Shown piece by piece: positions 56,975-64,000 of a stretch of 64,000 nucleotides of DNA. This DNA comes from Pyrrhosoma nymphula (Eukaryota > Arthropoda > Insecta > Odonata > Coenagrionidae), in the NCBI GenBank assembly GCA_963573305.1, contig OY754329.1, forward strand, positions 47,574,417 through 47,638,416. The letters run 5' to 3'. Numbering within the stretch: position 1 is the first letter of the stretch; every line of letters begins with the position of its first letter. The notes beneath the pieces are model-generated. The model had not been told where the DNA came from, did not search any database, and saw only the letters and a list, made by a program, of their open reading frames with translations. The position numbers were made by a program, and so were the translations under genes.

Positions 56975-58320
56975 ACGAAACAAGTTGACTCTTTAAAAAG
57001 AATTTGCAGAAATACACCCGTTTACTAGTGACGAGAAGATCTATGGTCGCCTGTTTCGTGGATTACCTAACTTCGTCGCACTTTCCCCCTTCCCGAGCTT
57101 CGGAAATAACCCGCGTATACGCCACAGATTCCCCTCCCGTGAAACACAAGACCCATTTAACGGATAGATTTAAATTGACCGTGTACACGTCCAACAACTG
57201 ACATATGGATATTACCCAATTTACTTGAAGTTGCGTGCATTTCGTCTCGCCGCGGAGACTTTAACGCCCGCGCTCCTCGTGCACATAGGCCAGAGCACGT
57301 GCGTGATGTGCCTCGAGCAGTAACCGATGAAACACACACCCAGTGATTCGTTAATCCCTCACAGAGTAACGGACGTATATGGCCTCCATTAATAGAGAAA
57401 TACTTAGCCATAGTATGTAAAGCAACTTTGTAAGCATATATTTAATTATTGAGCGAAGCATCACCCATTTCCTTACCACTACAAACCGAAATACCCGCAT
57501 AAGATACACCCACCTACAGTAATTCTCCCTCATCGATAAAAACCTCCATAATATTTCATAATGTATTATCAGTATTGTGGTATATTTTACAGCCAAAAAA
57601 TGATATCTTATATCATATAGTAATTAATCTATGCTTATATTCAGCTGACATTACACCTGGCAGCGTAGATGTTTATCATATTGAATTCCTCAACTTATTG
57701 CTAAAATATATTAACATGGATATCTTCTGACGCTTCTCACTTCCTAATTAGGGCGTAATAAGCTCTGACGACATTAGGGAGTCATAAACTGCTATCACAG
57801 ATATCGCAGCTTCTCACCCTCGTACATGCAACACTACCGAAGGCAATGGACATTTCATTCTTCCCATAGTTACATAATCAGACCGGTGTATACTTTAGAC
57901 GAGAGAAACAGATAAGACCAAAGCAATGCAGCAGAAGCAGTCAAATCGACATAGCGGTTTGCAACAAAAATTGTTACGCTCGGAATTTTCTTAAGCGAGA
58001 GTTGCGACCCCATTATTGGCAGGTTAAGAAACACGTTTTCTAAAAACGTCGAATTTCGGAGCAAGCTCTGGCTCTGATAAGATTCCACGTCCAATGCCAC
58101 CACAATTACGACCTTGCGTGAAAGCAGGTAGTCAAAATTGCCGAGACTGAATATTTGAATTAGCATGAATATAAGGAGAGATGATGAGCAATCTCAACTT
58201 CATTAAATTTCAGTTTCTGTTCAATATTAAAATTTTAGCCTCGAGATTTCCCACAAATTTGAACATATTAAATGCTGACATCTCCAAAGTTATGTTATTG
58301 CCGGGAGCGCAGGCCCAAAT
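56975..58320. other. No gene recognised
   Basis: Anonymous AT-rich sequence with short incidental frames. Confidence 0.5.
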
Positions 58321-58322
58321 AA

Positions 58323-58350
58323 ATAAATATATATATATATATATATATAA
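58323..58350. repeat. (AT)n microsatellite
   Basis: About a dozen alternating A/T dinucleotides after an AAATAAATAAA-type lead. Simple repeat. Confidence 0.9.
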
Positions 58351-58354
58351 CCAA

Positions 58355-59740
58355 AATAATTGGCGACCCGGGCACCCAAACATGGAATCCCAGCGCTTGC
58401 AATAATTTCAACAAGATAACTTAACGGTTTCACTCATCAAATACAACATCAGGTCCTCCCACTCCCTTGAACTCCTCGTAACATTCTCACTATTATTCAC
58501 ATAATTTTACTCAAGTCCTCGCGAGTTAAAAGGCACAAAAATAAACTTCAAAATACCTGGGAAGTAATTGATCCGCATTTGAAACGGCCGAGAAAAAAAT
58601 TTGTGATGCCAATTCTTTGTTGTGTTTCTATTTACCCTTATTTCGCTACCAAGTTAATTTCTTCATTTCCTATAACGTAATTTCGTAATAACACATTGTT
58701 TGCGTGTTCGTTTACGCTCGAAGAAAGTTATTTTCATGTGACGTAGAAGCAAATGTTGTTTACGGTAGCTGTTGGCAGGCTTATTCGCATTACGTGGGAT
58801 GATTGGGTTATCAGTGAAAACTAAGGCCAGACGATGACAATTAAGGATTGACATGCATCCAGTGGTAGAGTTAGCATTTATTCAACGATAGAAACAGAGG
58901 GTTTCACAGTCTAACGTCCGTTCCAATTAATAGCATACTCCACCAGGAGTACTCACAAAATTGTACCCAAGTAGTCCAAAGAATAATGCCCACCCTACCT
59001 CCCCTTTCACCAGAAACAATAGACAAGCCCTGATTGCCAACCGACTGCAAATCAGATCAACGAGATCATAGTCTGCAGTATTAGCTTCAAATGATTTTTA
59101 TATCATTCAGATTTTATAAGTGATTAATGAGAATTTTTTCGATGCACACAGTACACTACCAAAATTAATAAATCTAGCTAAATACAGAAATTCTAAATGA
59201 GCTTTAAAGTGAAGAGGACGCGCTGAAGTCTTTGAGTTACTATGATACTCGATAATGTTGAAGATTATTTTGAGTTGTCCGTGATCCAGGTTGGAAGATG
59301 TGATTATCAATGGTTGAGTAAGTGATTTCTGTAAGAAATAAAAATCCAAATAGTCACGGATTATGAATAGTCAAATCGCCTCTCCTGTAAGAAGTCCTGT
59401 AAACTAACATTGACTGTAAGAAGAAGTCCTGCAAAGCGACATTTTTCTGTTCGTAACACGCATAGTTCTTTATGCTGTGAGAATAGAGTGAAAGACGAAA
59501 AAAAACATAGCCTTGTGGATGATTCAAACTTCACCATGAGGATGACGATCTGACTTCCCTCCCCGAAAAAGTAACATCACACCAATGCCAATGACGGTCG
59601 ATATGGTTGAATGGAGGAGTTTAAGTTGTTGGGTTGGAATTCTGCCTCGGTATCATGACTCCTGATTTTGATTACTTTCTTAAGTTGGAGACGTTATTTA
59701 GGAGGCTCGCTAACGACTGCGAGATTTAAAAAATGGAAGT
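58355..59740. other. No gene recognised
   Basis: AT-rich anonymous sequence with no delimitable feature. Confidence 0.5.
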
Positions 59741-59744
59741 CCTA

Positions 59745-59957
59745 CAGCTCTCGCGAAAGCTTATGGCGTTCGGATGCGCGGCGTTTGAGTTGTCCGCGTC
59801 ATACAGATTCCATTTTTTTAAATACACTCATGCATGGCACAAATGCCATGTCTTCGCTTTCCCCTACGTCCCTTTTACCTACCCCTTCCACCAAAATTTA
59901 CCCCTCCACGACATCTTCTTCTGCGCATCCGAAAGCCATAAGCTTTCGCGAGAGCTG
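59745..59957. mobile_element. MITE with 35-bp terminal repeats and TA duplication
   Basis: Arms 59745-59779 and 59923-59957 are inverted repeats at 34 of 35 positions, starting CAGCTCTCGCGAAAGCTTAT. TA flanks both ends (59743-59744, 59958-59959), pointing to the Tc1-mariner group. The 213-bp length leaves a 143-bp unique interior. The two ORFs across it (77 and 120 codons) read through both arms and are incidental. The near-identity of the arms makes it among the youngest-looking transposons here. Confidence 0.85.
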
Positions 59958-59964
59958 TACCTTT

Positions 59965-62830
59965 AAGTTTGTTTCGTTGAAAATGCTTTCACTTATGGCA
60001 TACCTTTGCTACTGGAAAGCGAAGGTTTAATTTTCTATTAGTAGATTATTGGACGAATTATTTTTTTTATACTTAACCCAGCATTTGGAGCAGACTACAG
60101 CGTCATTTGAACTGAACTAGCGCATGATGACGTCAATAACAGTAGTAATTGGCCAATAATTTGAAAACTAATGACGGTAGGTGCCTTCATGTTATTGCCA
60201 CTTAATTTACAGGAAGAATTTGGTTATTTTTATCGCAAAAATAATATTTCTAAGAGACAGAAAAATAGTATTTACCACTTTTACCCCATTTCCGTTTCCC
60301 CTATCAGCAAATGTCATTTCAACTTTAATTTGTGAGAAAATCAAAGTGTTAAGAATTATTTCCTGACATTATCAGAGAGAGAACACGTTTTTCTCAATGT
60401 GACAGTGAGCAGGAACGAAAATAGTAATGAAATTCATTCAAAAATGGAACGCCTTTAGTCATTCAAATAAGCAGCGTCTACTTTTGTTTACAGTGCTGTG
60501 AAGTTACTCCTTAGAAATGTATAATAAAATTATTTTTCTCAAAACTTTCTTTACAATTTTCTTAGGAAATTTCAAATAAAATTATATTTGTAAGAAAAGA
60601 AAAAATCTTGATTTGATATATAACATTATTTTACAGCTAGCTTCATCTTTATGTAATATTATTTTCATTTGAAAGAAAATTTCGAAGTGCCTCAAAGACA
60701 TGGCGTCAATATCTTCATACCACTGAATAACTTCGTTTTGGAGAAAACTCTGGCACCACATAACCACTATGAATAATAACAAGTTAGTTTTTATAAATAT
60801 TATCACCACAGTGAGTTATATTCTCTAGTTTTGGCTGACCTCATCTCTGATATAAAGATAGTAATTCGAGGCGCAAGTTCTAACTTCTCAAGACTTGTGC
60901 AAGCAACGCAATTTCGTCGTGAAGAGATTTATAACATCAGCCGTACAATGTGGTACCACGATGAAAGCGGTGATGCAACGTTTGCAGGGTGATCCATCCC
61001 AGCACTATAACCTCGTTACCAACAACACTAATCAAATAAATGTGCTCTAGTTCGATCGGGTACATAAATACAATGTGGGCATGGCTTTGAGTTGGCGCCG
61101 TGCAAGCGCAATGCGCTGGTGGAGGACCACGGTGATCAGGGGCCATTTCAGGTGCGCGCGAAATTTTTCCGCACATAACGTCGTGCGACTCCGATGTGCT
61201 AGAGTCCTAATTTTGGTGCCAAACGAGAGATATCGTACATCACAGTCTAGTAGAGCCGAAAAACTTACTTAACCCAATCATTTCCTTACACATCAAAAAT
61301 AAGTAGTAAATTTCAATTAAAATTTTAATGTCCGGCCATACTCAACGAAGAGCCAAGAGGTATTTCAAAAGAACGTATTTCATTAGAAAGGGCGTCTAAT
61401 TTGCCATCAATCATTTTCTATGCCCGGGACGGATCATACGAGACGGCTTCGGGAGCGTCGAAAAGTCGACGCTGCGTCCGTCACAAACGACGGCGCAAAC
61501 ACTAAGACGCGCGAAAAATATTACCCGCAAACGCACACGCATTCACGTAAAAACGGCGCCGTTTGCCAGACATAGCACACCTAAACCCAACTTTTCCCAA
61601 TGAATTTTCCTCTTCGGTCACAACTCGTAAAACGGCAACCAATCACCGGTCAAATAGGGCTATTTCTTTAATGATTTCTGCGACATTTAAAACTTCCAAG
61701 GAATGGATTTTTTTAAATTAAATTTTCGGAAAACGTAAAGAAATCACTTAGCATTGATATTTTTTGCGTCTATTAAGAAACCACTGATTTTTTTTTTATA
61801 AAAGCGCCTGAAGGTTATATCAATCGCGCGGTCTGGCTAGTAAAATAATTTACCACCAAAACAAGAGTGGGGAACGATTGTGCCGCAGAGAGGCTGCAGC
61901 AAAACATTAGTTGGTTTTTGTTCTGTAACTCCGAAAAAAGTTCTCAGTCCATTCTAGTACTTGCGGAAGTGTCATGACTGGATTTTCCCAGGGTAAAAAA
62001 AACTATTTTTTAACATATAAGGAAAACCAAGAGCTAGCAGAGTGGGCAATGAAACCGAAAGTTATTTCCACCACAAAAACGAAACAAAAATCTAGAAAAG
62101 AAAGGTCAAACAAGGACTGAGGCCATGTGAAGTGAAACGATAATTAAATCCAAATTTTACATGTATTTCTTGTTGAGATGTTGAGATGAAGTCGGTATTA
62201 CCAAAAACTACCTTTTCGATGGACATAAAATAAAAACCAGATAAATGAACGAGAAAGTCAAACGAAAAAAAAATAATCCGATTCGAAAGCGTGGCTTTGT
62301 TCAAATATGCCGAGGATGCGAGACCGCCGAGGGGCTGATGAGTTTCCCAACCCACGCAGTCGGTCAAAGGTAAACGACGACACCGTGAAAATGTTCAATG
62401 CGAGAGAACATGAGGAGCAGGAGGTAGAGGTGGCAGGAGAAAACTTAACCCGGTTGGCCATGGAAGCGACTTGTCGCAGGTTATTCGGGACAAGAATGAG
62501 ACCTTATCGGAGAATAAACTCAAGTTGTTTCGTCGTCTGGAGTAGGCTTGCGCTCATTTCCATCTTGCTTTGATGCACTTGAGATATTATGGCATGCGGG
62601 CTCAAAGATTCCTCCAGTCCGGGTGTCAACTGTTAGTGACACCAAATAAAAAGGCATAATAATCTGATGCATAGGGTTTCCGTTCGCTCGAGTACGCTAA
62701 TCACTTCTCAACACAACAGCGCACTTGCCTTCCATTCGTTACAGACCCTGCGCACTAGGTAGCGCACCTCAAAAACAGATCGGAGGGTTTATACTGTAAT
62801 TTCACCTCACGGAACATGACGTCACGGATC
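59965..62830. other. No gene recognised; CpG-rich patches
   Basis: AT-rich with CpG-rich patches at about 61070-61210, 61430-61570 and 62300-62480. Frames of 65-91 codons on both strands lack domains. Confidence 0.5.
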
Positions 62831-62836
62831 GCTCCT

Positions 62837-62854
62837 TATACGAGCGCTCGTATA
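62837..62854. repeat. Perfect 18-bp palindrome
   Basis: TATACGAGCGCTCGTATA is exactly self-complementary. It could be a protein dimer site or chance; no context decides. Confidence 0.7.
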
Positions 62855-62859
62855 GCGAA

Positions 62860-63470
62860 TATTACCGAAAGTGGAGTTGTAAACCGTACCCACTACACGG
62901 CGAAACCATCAACTCGTTCATTTCGGCCGAGAATAGTTCATTTCCAGTTCTTCCGGTCGTGGAATTGAGCTTTCAAATGAGTACTTCGAGAGCGGAATAG
63001 CTCAAATGAATCGTTCATATGAGTTGGTGTTCTCCCGAAAGAGCTATTTCGGAAGTGGAATTACAGAATAACCCCCCAGGAAGCAGAGTTTCTGTACGTT
63101 AAGCAACAAAAGAACGTCAATAATCGCATCCACAATAGTTTTCTTGCGTTGATTTTTCGTAAAGGCGTCAAACGTGCATAACTTGAGGTTTTTAATAACT
63201 TCGTGGTAAAAAGTTTACGTTTTTAAATAGTTATTTTGAACGACTTCGACAACAATACACAAAACACGCGGCCGTGACTGTTGTGCTCCCACGAAAAGCT
63301 ACCTACCGGCAGGTTACCAAACGTTTCACCAGCGCACATCGTTCCATTTAACGCCGTCCGTGTGCGCTCAAGTGCGTTTATGTGTTCCAATTTAACTTCA
63401 ACGCCTTGAATGGAAAGCTCCGATAAATAAATACGCCGTTCTCTTAATCGGTAGGCACAGTCAAAAGAGA
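62860..63470. other. No gene recognised
   Basis: No coding signal. Short phrases such as aatagctc, gagctatt and ttcatttc recur with small inverted relations between 62930 and 63060, too diverged to define as repeats. Confidence 0.4.
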
Positions 63471-63477
63471 TTAATTA

Positions 63478-63625
63478 TTGATGTTATGCCCAGTAAACTT
63501 GATCTTTTTGATCATTTCTTCCATGCTTCCCAATTCTCGCAAACCTCTTCTACTTCTGTTATATTAATTTATTGCTCCGCATGCGCTCTCTTGTTCTTAA
63601 GATTCCCAATATTCCATCGTTGAGG
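63478..63625 (-). repeat. Dispersed repeat, copy B (possible LINE remnant)
   Basis: Direct-orientation partner of 51000-51135, sharing the ctctcttgttcttaagattcc block and upstream phrases. The minus-strand translation NIGNLKNKRAHAEQ parallels NIRSLKNKRTSIKQ of copy A. The family is not identified. Confidence 0.5.
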
Positions 63626-63629
63626 CTGT

Positions 63630-64000
63630 TAGAACGATTTTTGTCTAGGTATTTACAGATTTGCGTGATACTTTGCATGCGTGTTCTCATGAGTGATATC
63701 TATAGATGAAAGTAAAAAAATTGCTCCATTCTTTTTGGCAATTGAATGCTATTTTAACACGTAGCCCTATGAAACTTGACATATTTCGTAATAATTCGAT
63801 TCCATATGCACAGAATATATTCTAAACGCGAAATAAGACATTTCTTAACAGATAATTTTTGCTCACAAATATCAAGGTGTCTCGCTGAGTCCAATATTCG
63901 AAAAAACACATCTCAATTTAATTTCGTTTAAATTTAGACTACCGCGCCGAAAACTCAAGTCATAACATGCCTTTATTAAGGACAAAATTGAAACTATAAT
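63630..64000. other. No gene recognised
   Basis: AT-rich anonymous sequence to the end of the window. Confidence 0.5.

Noticed and set aside
59668..60030. 120-codon ORF
   Set aside because: Reads straight through both terminal repeats of the 213-bp MITE.
1..64000. CRISPR array, bacterial operon or integron
   Set aside because: No regularly spaced direct repeats, no tightly packed ORFs, and abundant eukaryotic retrotransposon remnants.

Overview
The window looks like a gene-poor stretch of an arthropod, probably insect, nuclear genome. The reasons are an AT-rich background broken by short CpG-rich islands, no operons or closely packed ORFs, and many eroded LINE, SINE, MITE and Penelope-like fragments of kinds common in arthropods. 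Species assignment is inference. I found no intact host protein-coding gene, no functional tRNA or rRNA gene and no CRISPR array. Almost every ORF over 60 codons is a chance frame or a shadow of a repeat.

Layout. 1-15 kb: mostly anonymous sequence with a perfect hairpin (4788), a SINE (8.13 kb), a nested inverted repeat (9.28 kb), a MITE (11.68 kb) and a minus-strand SINE (12.24 kb). 15.9-18.5 kb: a LINE 3' end split by a Tigger-like MITE, a second LINE C-terminal remnant and a SINE. 21.7-24.7 kb: a MITE, a hairpin, and two members of a family that carries a hammerhead-ribozyme-like motif. 25.8-32.2 kb: three decayed LINE reverse-transcriptase fragments. 34.4-36.1 kb: two tandem SINEs, then a SINE split by a hAT-like element with an intact 8-bp target duplication. 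37.9-42.7 kb: the densest cluster, with hammerhead-like inverted-repeat units, a hAT-like MITE, SINEs, a Tigger-like end, three LINE 3' ends and a 43-nt palindrome. 43.3-45.1 kb: a GC-rich block and the best-paired hammerhead-like motif. 51.4-53.7 kb: the best-preserved LINE reverse transcriptase (one frameshift) and another LINE tail. 55.2-60 kb: a Tigger-like element, a SINE and a 213-bp MITE with near-perfect 35-bp terminal repeats. The rest is anonymous.

The most interesting signal is a dispersed family of at least seven short structured motifs near 24.0, 24.65, 37.9, 38.3, 42.6, 43.4 and 45.0 kb. The two best copies show, in order, a short stem I, a CUGANGA-type core, a conserved extra U, a GC-rich stem II, a GAAA or UAAA box, a minimal ACGCGU- or ACCGGU-type stem III, and the returning strand of stem I. 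In these two and in the inverted-repeat units a TGTGGAA-type box lies nearby. The arrangement resembles the minimal hammerhead ribozymes reported in Penelope-like retroelements. Several copies sit back to back inside larger inverted repeats. A second theme is nested insertion with readable target-site duplications, which orders several insertions in time.
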